From NCBI RefSeq assembly GCF_030035605.1, contig NZ_CP106736.1, positions 3,593,001 to 3,657,000 of the forward strand: a stretch of 64,000 nucleotides of DNA, given 5' to 3'. Made by a program: the position numbers and the translations under genes. This document shows, piece by piece, positions 1 to 7,138 of this stretch. How positions within the stretch are numbered: the first letter of the stretch is position 1; each line of letters begins with the position of its first letter. The notes beneath the pieces are model-generated. The model ran no database searches. It was not told the origin of the DNA and saw only the letters and a program-made list of their open reading frames with translations. The DNA comes from Silvimonas soli. GTDB taxonomy: Bacteria > Pseudomonadota > Gammaproteobacteria > Burkholderiales > Chitinibacteraceae.

Positions 1-392
1 CGATGGTGTGTGTGCAAGTGTTCGGTAACGATGCCGCCGTGGCGTTTGCGGGTACGCAGGGTAACTTCCAGCTGAACGTCTACAAGCCGGTGATGGTGCA
101 TAACGTGCTGGAGAGCATCGCGTTGATTAGCGATGCGGTGCTGGCGTTCAATGACCATTGCGCAGTGGGGATTGAGCCGGATCTGGCGGTGATTGATGCC
201 AACCTGGAGCGTAATTTGATGCTGGTGACGGCGTTGAACCGGCATATTGGCTATGACAAAGCGGCGAAGATTGCCAAGAAGGCACATCACGAGGGGCTGA
301 CGTTACGCGAGTCGGCTTTGGGATTGGGGTTTGTTACTGAGGCAGAGTTTGAAGAATGGGTGGTTCCGTTGGAGATGACACGGCCATCTTGA
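1..392 (+). CDS. fumC: Fumarate hydratase class II, C-terminal part (5' end outside the window)
   Basis: This reading frame is open at the window edge and encodes about 130 C-terminal residues of a class II (iron-independent) fumarase, the TCA-cycle enzyme that interconverts fumarate and (S)-malate in the cytoplasm. The segment GNFQLNVYKPVMVHNVLES, the NLERNLMLVTALNRHIGYDKAA segment and the ending pattern FEEWVVPLEM are typical of the last helices and small C-terminal domain of the fumarase/aspartase superfamily. The catalytic SS-loop signature lies upstream of the window and cannot be checked. Argininosuccinate lyase and aspartase are relatives, but this C-terminus reads as fumarase. Downstream there is only repeat DNA, so it is probably the last gene of its unit. 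Confidence 0.93.
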   Translation, partial: MVCVQVFGNDAAVAFAGTQGNFQLNVYKPVMVHNVLESIALISDAVLAFNDHCAVGIEPDLAVIDANLERNLMLVTALNRHIGYDKAAKIAKKAHHEGLTLRESALGLGFVTEAEFEEWVVPLEMTRPS

Positions 393-450
393 TTTGGTTT
401 TGGTGTGCGGTTTGGTAGGGCGGGTGGAATCCGCCTTGCTGTTGTGGTCA

Positions 451-721
451 TGGCTTCAAAAGCTTTTTGTTAGTGCCTTCGGCACGGGTTTTGAAGGCGT
501 TTGATACCCGTGGTGACCGGGAGCACGTTACTTTCTTTTGCGTCGTCAAAAGAAAGTAACCAAAGAAAAGGCGACCCCGCTGCCGCAAGGGGGCCCAAGT
601 TCAAAAGCTAGAACGAACCGTCTGTTTGCCAAGGGTCTTTACGTGCATCCTGCGTTCCCTCGGACGGCCGGAGCCTGAGGTCTGCGGCTCTCGGTCGGCG
701 TGATTAGCCACATTGTTTGCC
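451..721 (+). repeat. Structured ~270-bp dispersed repeat, copy A
   Basis: This is one of three copies in the window; the others are at 41512-41803 (same strand) and 41892-42144 (inverted). In order it contains: a short hairpin (GTGCC/GGCAC, 474-486); a CCCG/CGGG hairpin near 508-522; a 14-bp perfect stem GTTACTTTCTTTTG (527-540) with loop CGTCGT and its complement (547-560); a GGCGACCCC stretch; and a conserved 3' block around 646-721. Any short ORFs inside, such as one at 601-792 on the minus strand, look spurious. Function is unknown. The structure suggests a transcribed RNA element or a miniature mobile element. Confidence 0.7.
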
Positions 722-735
722 AGCCACAAACCTCC

Positions 736-850
736 GTAGCCCGCATGAAGCGATAGCGAGAATCCGGGGTCGCAAGGTGTCAATTTGCACATGTCGTTTG
801 AAATTGCCGATATTGCTCCCCCGACGCTCGCTCTGCTTCATCCAGGCTAC
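736..850. repeat. Palindromic REP/BIME-like pair
   Basis: A GTAGCCCGCATGAAGC unit at 736-769 faces an inverted unit at 819-850 (GCTTCATCCAGGCTAC). Together they can form a long imperfect hairpin. The same GTAGCCCGGATGAAGCG...AATCCGGG unit occurs at seven or more loci in this window, always between genes. The right half, including the intervening sequence from 773, is repeated almost perfectly at 1559-1642. Confidence 0.75.
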
Positions 851-931
851 GGTACTGAATATATATCACCAGGACCCAACTCAGCTCGAGTCAACGAGGT
901 AACAATGGTATTCATAAGCGTTACATAGTCA

Positions 932-1180
932 TCAGGTCCGATTGCCATTTTCCACTTTCATTTTAAGGAAAAACATCAAAAAAATGAACAAGAATACATC
1001 CATATTTAATACATTCATTTCAAAAATGTTGACAACATAATAAGAAACCCAGCCGCCATGTGGATTGCCACAGCCATACCAATAGTTAATAGTCCCATCC
1101 AATGAGAAAATCAAATACAGGACACAGATTATTAGCGAAATCAAAAAAGAACTAAATTTTAATCTTTTACATCCATCCAT
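932..1180 (-). CDS. Small AT-rich membrane protein, unknown
   Basis: The 82-residue product has two hydrophobic segments, roughly residues 11-28 and 58-73, separated by a polar loop with one Cys-x-Asn-Pro-His-Gly-Gly motif. I recognise no family. The ATG overlaps the 3' end of the upstream gene (1159-1437) by 22 bp in another frame and has no clear Shine-Dalgarno, so translation by coupling is plausible. The gene is much richer in A and T than its surroundings, which suggests recent acquisition. It ends just before the repeat at 736-850. Confidence 0.5.
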   Translation of the reverse strand: MDGCKRLKFSSFLISLIICVLYLIFSLDGTINYWYGCGNPHGGWVSYYVVNIFEMNVLNMDVFLFIFLMFFLKMKVENGNRT

Positions 1181-1437
1181 ATATTTTTTTTACTTGTTTT
1201 TTTATAAAAAACAATATTTAGAAAGACCGAAATAACCCCAAGAACATATCTGGAAAAGACCTGCCAAGTAAAAATCACCCCCCCCGCGCTCTCGCAGGAC
1301 AAAATCCCCGTCAAATATTTCCTTCCAACCACAGGAAGGAAAAAATATAAAATCCATCCAACAACAAAGAAAGTACACGTGATTTTGAAAAATAATTTGT
1401 AAAACGCACTAAAATCAAATTTATCAAAAAGCACCAA
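1159..1437 (-). CDS. Small AT-rich membrane protein, unknown
   Basis: The 92-residue product has two to three hydrophobic stretches: about residues 12-34, 50-57 and 61-76. It has a basic C-terminal tail. The start is a non-ATG codon: TTG at 1437, or the adjacent GTG at 1434. A GGGAG Shine-Dalgarno-like sequence lies 6-9 bases upstream, which supports a real gene. It overlaps the next small gene by 22 bp, so the two form a unit. About 80 bp upstream lies the 3' remnant of an HlyD-type gene (1520-1559). That would fit small accessory genes that once followed a type I secretion adaptor gene. Function unknown. Confidence 0.5.
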   Translation of the reverse strand: MVLFDKFDFSAFYKLFFKITCTFFVVGWILYFFLPVVGRKYLTGILSCESAGGVIFTWQVFSRYVLGVISVFLNIVFYKKTSKKNIWMDVKD

Positions 1438-1519
1438 TAATCACTCCCAAATAAAACATCACACAAATAACAGATGCCTCAAACAATTATTCCTTAAATT
1501 TTTTTTACGCCAATGCCAA

Positions 1520-1559
1520 TTAACGTTCTCGCAAACTCTCACTCGCATATTCAATCAGC
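1520..1559 (-). pseudogene. 3' tail remnant of an HlyD-family adaptor gene (copy 1)
   Basis: The minus strand encodes exactly LIEYASESLRER followed by TAA, the same twelve C-terminal residues as the larger HlyD remnant at 2212-2634. Thirty bases (1530-1559) are identical to 2222-2251. The last codons differ only synonymously: Arg is CGT here and AGA there, and the preceding Arg is CGA against CGG. Homology stops abruptly at 1559, where the half-BIME begins. This is therefore a recombination-derived tail from a related but not identical adaptor gene. Confidence 0.75.
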
Positions 1560-1642
1560 AAGGTGTCAATTTGCACATGTCGTTTGAAATTGCCGATATC
1601 GCTCCCCGGACGCTCGCTCTGCTTCATCCGGGCTACGGTGCT
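1559..1642. repeat. 84-bp direct repeat (half BIME), second copy of 773-856
   Basis: Positions 1559-1642 repeat 773-856 with only a handful of differences. Both begin CAAGGTGTCAATTTGCAC and end at GGCTACGGT. The second copy lacks the left REP unit present at 736-769; in its place stands the HlyD-gene tail. The right edge abuts the stop codon of the gene at 1642-2085. The two copies bracket the AT-rich small-gene pair. Confidence 0.8.
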
Positions 1643-2085
1643 CATTTCTTGTCACTCTCTGTTAGTTTTTGTTCGATTTTTTTAACTTCCATTGTGTCGA
1701 TATTTCTTGAAACATCTAGGTTAATTATAAAAATCACTTTTCCTTTGCTATTTTTTTCATTTTCTTTTGGAACACCTAAAAATTGATAATCAACCTCACC
1801 TTGATAAAAACACTGATCGGGAGGGGTTTGATTGCACGTTAGACCAATTAATTCTGCATCTTTTTGACTGGCCTTTTCTTTATCGCCGGCAGCCGCTTGC
1901 AACATTTCAATCAGGTGCTTCTTTATCCATGACTCTTGATTCATCCACGAACCGTTTAAATACATTCCAATTTTAGAATCACCCAAGCCAGAAGTATCTA
2001 CCGCAGCCCTCGGAGCTGAATCTGCAAGACTTAGTCCTGCAGAAAGAAAAATTGAAAATACAAACAACGAATTTACAATGCGCAT
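1642..2085 (-). CDS. Secreted small protein of unknown function
   Basis: Starting at the ATG at 2085, the 147-residue product begins with a clear Sec signal peptide (MRIVNSLFVFSIFLSAGLSLA, cleavage predicted before DSAP). This start has a good AAAGGAAAT ribosome-binding site. A 23-residue longer reading from 2154 would bury the signal peptide. The mature part is hydrophilic, has two cysteines (LTCNQTPPDQC) that could form a disulfide, and ends in a lysine-rich helix. I recognise no domain. It lies directly downstream of the truncated HlyD-family gene and upstream of a half-repeat, and it is AT-rich. It could be an accessory or immunity-type protein of a secretion cassette, but that is inference. 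Confidence 0.65.
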   Translation of the reverse strand: MRIVNSLFVFSIFLSAGLSLADSAPRAAVDTSGLGDSKIGMYLNGSWMNQESWIKKHLIEMLQAAAGDKEKASQKDAELIGLTCNQTPPDQCFYQGEVDYQFLGVPKENEKNSKGKVIFIINLDVSRNIDTMEVKKIEQKLTESDKK

Positions 2086-2211
2086 CTTAATTTCCTTTGA
2101 TGTTGCAATCAGATTGGTGTGTTTGCTGTCTTTCTGAGAGAGCATCTCCTTCACAGATTATTACTAGTGCGATAACTGCAATTTCGGTTGCGTATTCGTT
2201 AAATCGATTTT

Positions 2212-2634
2212 TTATCTTTCCCGCAAACTCTCACTCGCATATTCAATCAGCGGACTCAGGAAATACTCCGCCACGCGTCTGCGTCCGGTTTTGACTTCCA
2301 CCGTCACCGCCATCCCCGGGGTCAGGTTCACCCATTTGTTGTCTACATGAATGCGGCTGGTCGGCAGGGTGACGCGGGCGGGATAAACCAGACCTAACTT
2401 CTTGTCTTGTGATGCGTCGTTGCTGACTTTGATGACGGTGCCGGTGAGGTAGCCGTAGCGGGTGTAGGGGAAGGTTTCGATCTTGATGATGGCTTCCTGC
2501 CCGGCGTCCACGAACCCGATGTCCTTGTTGTCGACGCTGGCTTCCACTTCCAGCGTGTCGTCGGGGACGATTTCCATGAGCGACTGGGCGGTTTGCACCA
2601 CGCCGCCGACGGTATGCACGTTCAGTTGCTGCAC
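2212..2634 (-). pseudogene. Truncated HlyD-family type I secretion adaptor, C-terminal 140 residues
   Basis: The frame gives the C-terminal beta-barrel region of a periplasmic membrane-fusion protein that links an inner-membrane ABC exporter to TolC. The recognisable family patterns are VQQLNVHTVGGVVQTAQSLM near the start and a C-terminal GMAVTVEVKTGRRRVAEYFLSPL. The usual N-terminal transmembrane helix, coiled coil and lipoyl halves are absent. Translated upwards, the frame meets a TAG a few codons before the VQQLN motif. No ABC ATPase or outer-membrane partner is nearby. It is therefore a remnant joined to unrelated sequence just beyond the livK-like terminator. Confidence 0.8.
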
Positions 2635-2685
2635 GGGTCGCTACCTTGAGGGGAGCCTGCACGTTTTTGGGGCTGCGCACGGGCA

Positions 2686-2714
2686 AAAACAAACGGCAGC
2701 CAAAGCTGCCGTTT
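2686..2714 (-). terminator. Rho-independent terminator of the livK-like gene
   Basis: On the minus strand the stem AAACGGCAGC/GCTGCCGTTT (2691-2700 with 2705-2714, loop TTTG) is followed by a T-rich run (GTTTTTG). It lies 35 bp after the stop of the binding-protein gene. Confidence 0.8.
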
Positions 2715-2748
2715 ATTCACCACACTGCAAAGATCGTCACAACGCCAA

Positions 2749-3963
2749 TTACTTCGCGCCGCCCACGATCTCAAGCACTTCCCACTTGCCACCCTTCACG
2801 GTGTAAATGGTGATCGCGCCGTTTTTGATGTCACCTTTTTCGTCAAAGGTGATCGGGCCGGTTACGCCCTGGTAGTCGATCTTGGCCAGTTCTGGCAGGT
2901 ACTTGGCCGGTTCGGTGGAGCCGGCTTTCTTCATGGCTTCAACCATCACCTTCACAGCGTCATAGCAGTACGGTGCGTACAGTTGCACTTCCATGCCGAA
3001 GGTCTTCTTGAACTTGTCCAGGAATTCCTTGCCGCCGGGCAGTTGGTCTTTCGGTTGACCTGGGGAGGACGACACCATGCCTTCGGAGTCTTCGCCAGCC
3101 AGTTTGATCAGTTCTGGTGTTTGGGTGCCGTCGCCGCCCATGACCTTGGCGCTGATGCCCAGTTTCTTGGCTTGTTTCTTCAGCGGCGCAGCTTGTGCGT
3201 CCATGCCGCCGTAGAAGATCAGGTCAGGTTTGGTGCCTTTGATCGAGGTCAGGATCGCGTTGAAGTCGGTTTCCTGGTTGGTGGTGAATTCGCGCTTCAC
3301 CACGTCGCCACCGGCGGCTTTGGCGGCTTTTTCGAATTCGTCGGCCAGACCCTGGCCGTAAGCGGTGCGGTCATCAACAATGGCGATTTTCTTCGCGCCC
3401 AGTTTTTGCACTGCGTATTCGCCCAGCACCTTGCCTTGTTGGGCATCGTTAGCCATCACGCGGAAGGCGGTTTTGAAGCCTTGGGCGGTGTAGGCCACGG
3501 CAGTGGCGGATGGGGAGATTTGCGGGATGCCAGCGTCAGAGTAAATCTTGGATGCCGGGATAGTGGTGCCGGAGTTCAAGTGACCGATCACGCCAACCAC
3601 TTTTTCATCGACAAAACGTTGAGCCACGGTGGTGGCGGTTTTCGGATCGGCCTGGTCATCTTCCGAATCCATCTCGAACTTGACCTTTTTGCCGCCGATA
3701 TCTGCACCGCCAGCGGCGTTGATTTCATCAATCGCCAGCTTCACGCCGTCTTCGTTGTCTTTACCCAAGTGGGCGATATTGCCGGTTAGCGGCGCAGCGT
3801 GGCCGATCTTGACGGTAACGGCGCCGCCAGAGGTGTCGGTGGAAGCGGCTGCAGCAGAAGCAGCAGGTGCCGAAGCAGTGTCGGATTGAGCCGGTTCCTG
3901 CTTGCCACATGCGGCAAGACCAAGAATGGCTGCAGCAATCAGGCTGTAACGCGCGATGGTCAT
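2749..3963 (-). CDS. livK: Branched-chain amino acid ABC transporter substrate-binding lipoprotein
   Basis: The 404-residue product is a periplasmic type I binding protein of the LivJ/LivK (ANF-receptor) family. It probably delivers leucine, isoleucine, valine or a related amino acid to a LivHMGF-type permease. The N-terminus carries a lipoprotein signal with lipobox LAAC near residue 19, followed by an Ala/Ser-rich spacer. The fold begins at VTVKIGHAAPLTGNIAHLG; VVGVIGHLNSGTTIPASKIY and KIAIVDDRTAYGQGL are further family patterns. ATG 3963 was chosen over a TTG two codons upstream because GAGGGG lies 8 bases before it. No permease or ATPase genes are adjacent, so it works with components encoded elsewhere. 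The exact ligand cannot be told from sequence; the gene symbol marks the family only. Confidence 0.9.
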   Translation of the reverse strand: MTIARYSLIAAAILGLAACGKQEPAQSDTASAPAASAAAASTDTSGGAVTVKIGHAAPLTGNIAHLGKDNEDGVKLAIDEINAAGGADIGGKKVKFEMDSEDDQADPKTATTVAQRFVDEKVVGVIGHLNSGTTIPASKIYSDAGIPQISPSATAVAYTAQGFKTAFRVMANDAQQGKVLGEYAVQKLGAKKIAIVDDRTAYGQGLADEFEKAAKAAGGDVVKREFTTNQETDFNAILTSIKGTKPDLIFYGGMDAQAAPLKKQAKKLGISAKVMGGDGTQTPELIKLAGEDSEGMVSSSPGQPKDQLPGGKEFLDKFKKTFGMEVQLYAPYCYDAVKVMVEAMKKAGSTEPAKYLPELAKIDYQGVTGPITFDEKGDIKNGAITIYTVKGGKWEVLEIVGGAK

Positions 3964-4279
3964 TTGCAAATCCCCTCAGGACTAATGCGATTTGATCGTC
4001 AGAATGATTCGGTGATTCCGGGTCTTGAAATTTCGCCAGGCTGATGCCCGGTAGGGCTTTCACTGTCGTAATTTCAAAGTTACGGTAAAACGATAATGAA
4101 GAGGCGGGTTTCGGACTGTCAAATGTGCACCGGTGCTGGCGCCATAACGGTGGCTTCTATGCAACACGCGTCAGCTACCAATGCATCTGTAAGGTGCGTC
4201 CACCCAATTTGCGACTTAAACATGCCTCAAATTGGGTAACTGTGATGATGCCGTCAGCTATGTTGCCCACTGTGTCAGG
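3964..4279. other. Intergenic region, livK-like promoter side
   Basis: These 316 bp separate the start of the livK-like gene from the stop of radC; both genes read leftwards. The region must hold the livK-like promoter. I see no convincing -35/-10 pair, hairpin terminator or repeat in it. Confidence 0.5.
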
Positions 4280-4954
4280 CTATAAATGGCCGTGCTCGGC
4301 GAAGGAGTACACCTGGTTGCCCGCAACCAGGAAATGATCCAGCAAGCGAATATCCAGCAACGCCAGCCCCTGGTGCAGCCTGCCGGTAAGCGAGACATCC
4401 GCGGCGGAAGGCGTAGCGCGACCAGAAGGATGGTTGTGGGCGACGATCACCGCGCTGGCATGATGGTGCAAGGCATGCCGCGCCAGTTCCTGTGGGTAAA
4501 CGTGGGCCTGATTGACGCTGCCTTGTGAGAGTTCCACCACACTGGTGACTCGATGACCTGCATCCAGCATCAGTGCGATAAAACACTCCACCTGCCGGTT
4601 GCGTAGCAATAAACCGAGATAGTCGCGCACCGCTTGCGGGCTGGTCAGCACATCGGTTTGCGCCATGTCTTCTCGCAGCGCACGACGGGCCATTTCCTGC
4701 ACGGCTTGCAATTGCGCGTACTTGGCGTCACCCATCCCTGCGATCTTGCCAAACGCCGCCCGAGGCGCGCTGAATACACCATTGAGTGAGCCGAATTCGG
4801 TGAGCAACAGCCGCGCCAGATCCACAGCACTGAGCCCGACAATGCCCACGCGCAGAAAGATCGCCAATAGTTCGGCATCGGATAACGCTTGTGCGCCGCG
4901 TTCCAGCAGTTTTTCGCGCGGCCGTTCGGCGGCGGGCCAGTCACTGATTGCCAT
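4280..4954 (-). CDS. radC: RadC/YicR family protein (JAB/MPN domain)
   Basis: The 224-residue product has the RadC layout: an N-terminal helical region with a helix-hairpin-helix around residues 55-90, then a JAB/MPN metalloprotease-like domain. The metal-binding motif is intact, with HNHPSG at 173-178 (His173, His175) and Asp186, matching HxH-x10-D. Despite the name, a DNA-repair role for RadC is not established; some members act in natural transformation or phage-related contexts. ATG 4954 begins at MAISDWPAAERPREKL, the normal family N-terminus. Longer readings to 5122 run into the coaBC promoter region and are rejected. It is divergent from coaBC, an order common in proteobacteria. Confidence 0.9.
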   Translation of the reverse strand: MAISDWPAAERPREKLLERGAQALSDAELLAIFLRVGIVGLSAVDLARLLLTEFGSLNGVFSAPRAAFGKIAGMGDAKYAQLQAVQEMARRALREDMAQTDVLTSPQAVRDYLGLLLRNRQVECFIALMLDAGHRVTSVVELSQGSVNQAHVYPQELARHALHHHASAVIVAHNHPSGRATPSAADVSLTGRLHQGLALLDIRLLDHFLVAGNQVYSFAEHGHL

Positions 4955-5046
4955 AAGAGCCTTTGACAGGTGGGGAAGGGGAACGCAGCGCGATACCCTG
5001 TTACACTTCTGGCCCATCAGCAACCTTGAAACCAGACAGGTTTGCC

Positions 5047-6252
5047 ATGAAACAAACTCAAAAACGCATCGTGCTCGGCGTAACGGGCGGAGTAGCTGCT
5101 TATAAAGCGGCCGAATTGACACGGCTGATGATCAAAGCCGGTTGGGATGTCCAGGTGGTGCTGACCCAGGCGGGCGCGGCATTTGTCACGCCCGTTACGT
5201 TCCAGGCTCTATCGTGCAACACCGTGTTTACCGATCAGTGGGATGCCCGCATCGGTAATAACATGCCCCACATTGATCTGAGCCGCGGTGCCGATGCCAT
5301 TGTGGTGGCACCAGCTACAGCCGATCTGATGGCCAAAGTGGCCAACGGCCTGTGTGATGATTTGTTGTCGACCATGATCGCCGCACGCGATTGCCCGTTG
5401 CTGGTGGCTCCGGCCATGAACAAGCAGATGTGGGAAAACAAACCCAATCAACGCAATGTGGCGCAACTCAAAGCCGATGGCGTAATCGTGCTGGGTCCGG
5501 ATGCGGGCGACCAGGCGTGTGGCGAAGTTGGCATGGGCCGCATGCTGGAGCCCGCCGCCATCATGCAAGCGCTGGAAGCGTTTTTTCAGCCCAAGCTGCT
5601 GCGGGGCAAGCGCGTGTTGATTACCGCGGGTGCAACGTTTGAGCGCATCGATGCAGTACGCGGCATTACCAATACCAGTTCCGGCAAGATGGGTTTTGCC
5701 GTGGCCCGCGCCGCGCTGGAAGCCGGGGCCGAGGTGACGCTGGTCGCTGGCGAAACCGCCCAGCCAACGCCTTTCGGTAGCCGCCGCATTAATGTGCAAA
5801 GCGCGCATGAAATGCTGGATGCGGTCGAGCGCGAGGTTGCGCACACTGACATTTTCATCAGCGTGGCGGCGGTGGCTGACTATCATGTGGTCAACCAGTC
5901 CGAACACAAAATCAAAAAAGATTCGCCCACGCTCACGCTGGAACTGGCAGCCAATCCGGATATCCTGGCGCAAGTGGCGAGCCGTAAATATGCGCCGTTC
6001 TGCGTCGGTTTTGCCGCAGAATCAGAAAAACTGCTGGAACACGCGCAGGCCAAGCGCAAGCGCAAACATCTGCCATTGCTGGTGGCGAACCTGGTGCAAG
6101 ACGCCATGGGCGCTGACGATAACGAGGTCATTTTGCTGGACGACGCGGGCGAGCATCGCCTGCCGCGTGCACCCAAGCTGGAGGTGGCCCGCCAGCTGAT
6201 CGCGCATCTTGCGCATCTTTACCAAACAACGCTTGAGGGGAAGCAAAAATGA
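5047..6252 (+). CDS. coaBC: Bifunctional phosphopantothenoylcysteine decarboxylase / phosphopantothenate-cysteine ligase
   Basis: This is the bifunctional coenzyme A enzyme. CoaB joins 4'-phosphopantothenate to cysteine using CTP, and CoaC (FMN-dependent) decarboxylates the product to 4'-phosphopantetheine. CoaC spans about residues 1-185, with His75 (PHIDLS), the PAMNKQMW motif (122-129, Asn125) and Cys158 in ACGEVGMGRM, the same numbering as in E. coli. CoaB follows, with ITAGATFERIDAVRGITN, TSSGKMG, AAVADY and a Lys in HKIKK. The 401-residue length is normal. ATG 5047 matches the family start. The stop overlaps the dut start (ATGA, 6249-6252), so the two are translationally coupled, a frequent coaBC-dut arrangement. 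Confidence 0.97.
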   Translation: MKQTQKRIVLGVTGGVAAYKAAELTRLMIKAGWDVQVVLTQAGAAFVTPVTFQALSCNTVFTDQWDARIGNNMPHIDLSRGADAIVVAPATADLMAKVANGLCDDLLSTMIAARDCPLLVAPAMNKQMWENKPNQRNVAQLKADGVIVLGPDAGDQACGEVGMGRMLEPAAIMQALEAFFQPKLLRGKRVLITAGATFERIDAVRGITNTSSGKMGFAVARAALEAGAEVTLVAGETAQPTPFGSRRINVQSAHEMLDAVEREVAHTDIFISVAAVADYHVVNQSEHKIKKDSPTLTLELAANPDILAQVASRKYAPFCVGFAAESEKLLEHAQAKRKRKHLPLLVANLVQDAMGADDNEVILLDDAGEHRLPRAPKLEVARQLIAHLAHLYQTTLEGKQK

Positions 6253-6698
6253 GCACGCTCGACATCAAAATTCTGGATGAACGCCTGAAAGACAATCTGC
6301 CCGCCTACGCCACGCCAGGCGCAGCCGGGCTGGACTTGCGTGCTTGTCTGGCGGCACCGCTTGAACTGGCGCCAGGCGCTACCGCGTTGGTGCCATCGGG
6401 TATGGCGATTCACCTGGCAGACCCGGGCTTGGCCGCGATGATTATTCCGCGCTCAGGTTTGGGCCATAAGCACGGCATCGTGCTGGGTAATCTGGTGGGT
6501 CTGATTGATTCGGATTACCAGGGCCAGGTGTTTGTATCGGTGTGGAATCGCGGCAATCATTCGTTCACGATTCAACCGCTGGAGCGCATTGCGCAATTGG
6601 TGGTAGTGCCTGTAGTACAAGTGGAACTCAATATTGTTGAGTCGTTTGAAGAAAGCAGCCGCGGCGAAGGTGGCTTTGGCAGTACCGGCAAGCACTAA
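6249..6698 (+). CDS. dut: dUTP diphosphatase
   Basis: This is a trimeric dUTPase that hydrolyses dUTP to dUMP and pyrophosphate, keeping uracil out of DNA and supplying dUMP for thymidylate synthesis. All five conserved motifs are present: AGLDLRA (26-32), PRSGLG (67-72), GLIDSDYQG (84-92), ERIAQLV (112-118) and the C-terminal arm RGEGGFGSTG (138-147). The 149-residue length is typical. It is coupled to coaBC by a 4-bp overlap. A hairpin follows its stop codon. Confidence 0.97.
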   Translation: MSTLDIKILDERLKDNLPAYATPGAAGLDLRACLAAPLELAPGATALVPSGMAIHLADPGLAAMIIPRSGLGHKHGIVLGNLVGLIDSDYQGQVFVSVWNRGNHSFTIQPLERIAQLVVVPVVQVELNIVESFEESSRGEGGFGSTGKH

Positions 6699-6739
6699 GC
6701 CGCAGTCGGTATCACCTACCGGATATGAATCTGCGGCTT
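6697..6739. other. Nested hairpin between convergent genes
   Basis: AAGCCGCAG (6697-6705) pairs with CTGCGGCTT (6731-6739), with an inner CGGT/ACCG stem. It begins at the dut stop and sits between convergent dut and the HPt gene. No T-run follows on either strand, so it is at best an atypical terminator for both. Confidence 0.45.
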
Positions 6740-6754
6740 GAGCGCTGGCGCTAG

Positions 6755-7138
6755 TTAACGTGCAGGATCGTCGCCGTGCCGCCGCAGATTTTCATATTCC
6801 ACATGCAAGTCTTGTAACAGCCTCTGCATTTCCCCCATACACGCCATCCAGATTTCCGCAACCGTTGCGCCATCACCTTGGCGAGCGGCGTATTCCAGCG
6901 CTTGCATCCGTTGCATGTTGGCGTGTGCCGCGATGGTACCGCAGCTGCCTTTGATGGCATGTGCTTCATGCGCGACCGTGCCGAAATCTTCAGCGCTGGC
7001 CGCAGATTCAAGCGTTTGCAGCCGTGTAGGTACATCCGATAAAAACACGCCAAGTATTTCTGCCAGCAAATCGGCGTCGCCAGCTACCGCGCCAAGCGCA
7101 TTTAGGCGGTTGTATTCAGATTGGAATTGGCTGGTCAT
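6755..7138 (-). CDS. Stand-alone HPt (histidine phosphotransfer) domain protein
   Basis: The 127-residue, all-helical product matches the Hpt domain that relays phosphate between hybrid histidine kinases and response regulators. The phosphorylation motif is HAIKGSCGTIAA with His60 and Lys63, the usual H-x-x-K-G pattern. No kinase or receiver gene lies nearby, so it probably serves as a diffusible phosphotransfer protein for a system encoded elsewhere. Its ATG overlaps the stop codon of the upstream CHAD gene by 4 bp (7135-7138), so the two are co-transcribed and coupled. That link to a polyphosphate-type domain is unusual. Confidence 0.88.
   Translation of the reverse strand: MTSQFQSEYNRLNALGAVAGDADLLAEILGVFLSDVPTRLQTLESAASAEDFGTVAHEAHAIKGSCGTIAAHANMQRMQALEYAARQGDGATVAEIWMACMGEMQRLLQDLHVEYENLRRHGDDPAR

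Noticed and set aside
1..392. fumC as an intact small gene starting at position 3 or 4
   Set aside because: The sequence matches only the C-terminal quarter of fumarase and the frame is open to the window edge, so it is cut by the window, not truncated.
601..792. Small ORFs in the dispersed repeat regions (also near 41406-42169)
   Set aside because: They arise from repeat DNA, lack ribosome-binding sites, and differ in frame between repeat copies.
2243..2692. 149-codon Arg-rich minus-strand frame overlapping the HlyD remnant
   Set aside because: It is the +1 shadow of the HlyD frame. A genuine frameshift joining the two cannot be shown, because the upstream part has no HlyD pattern.
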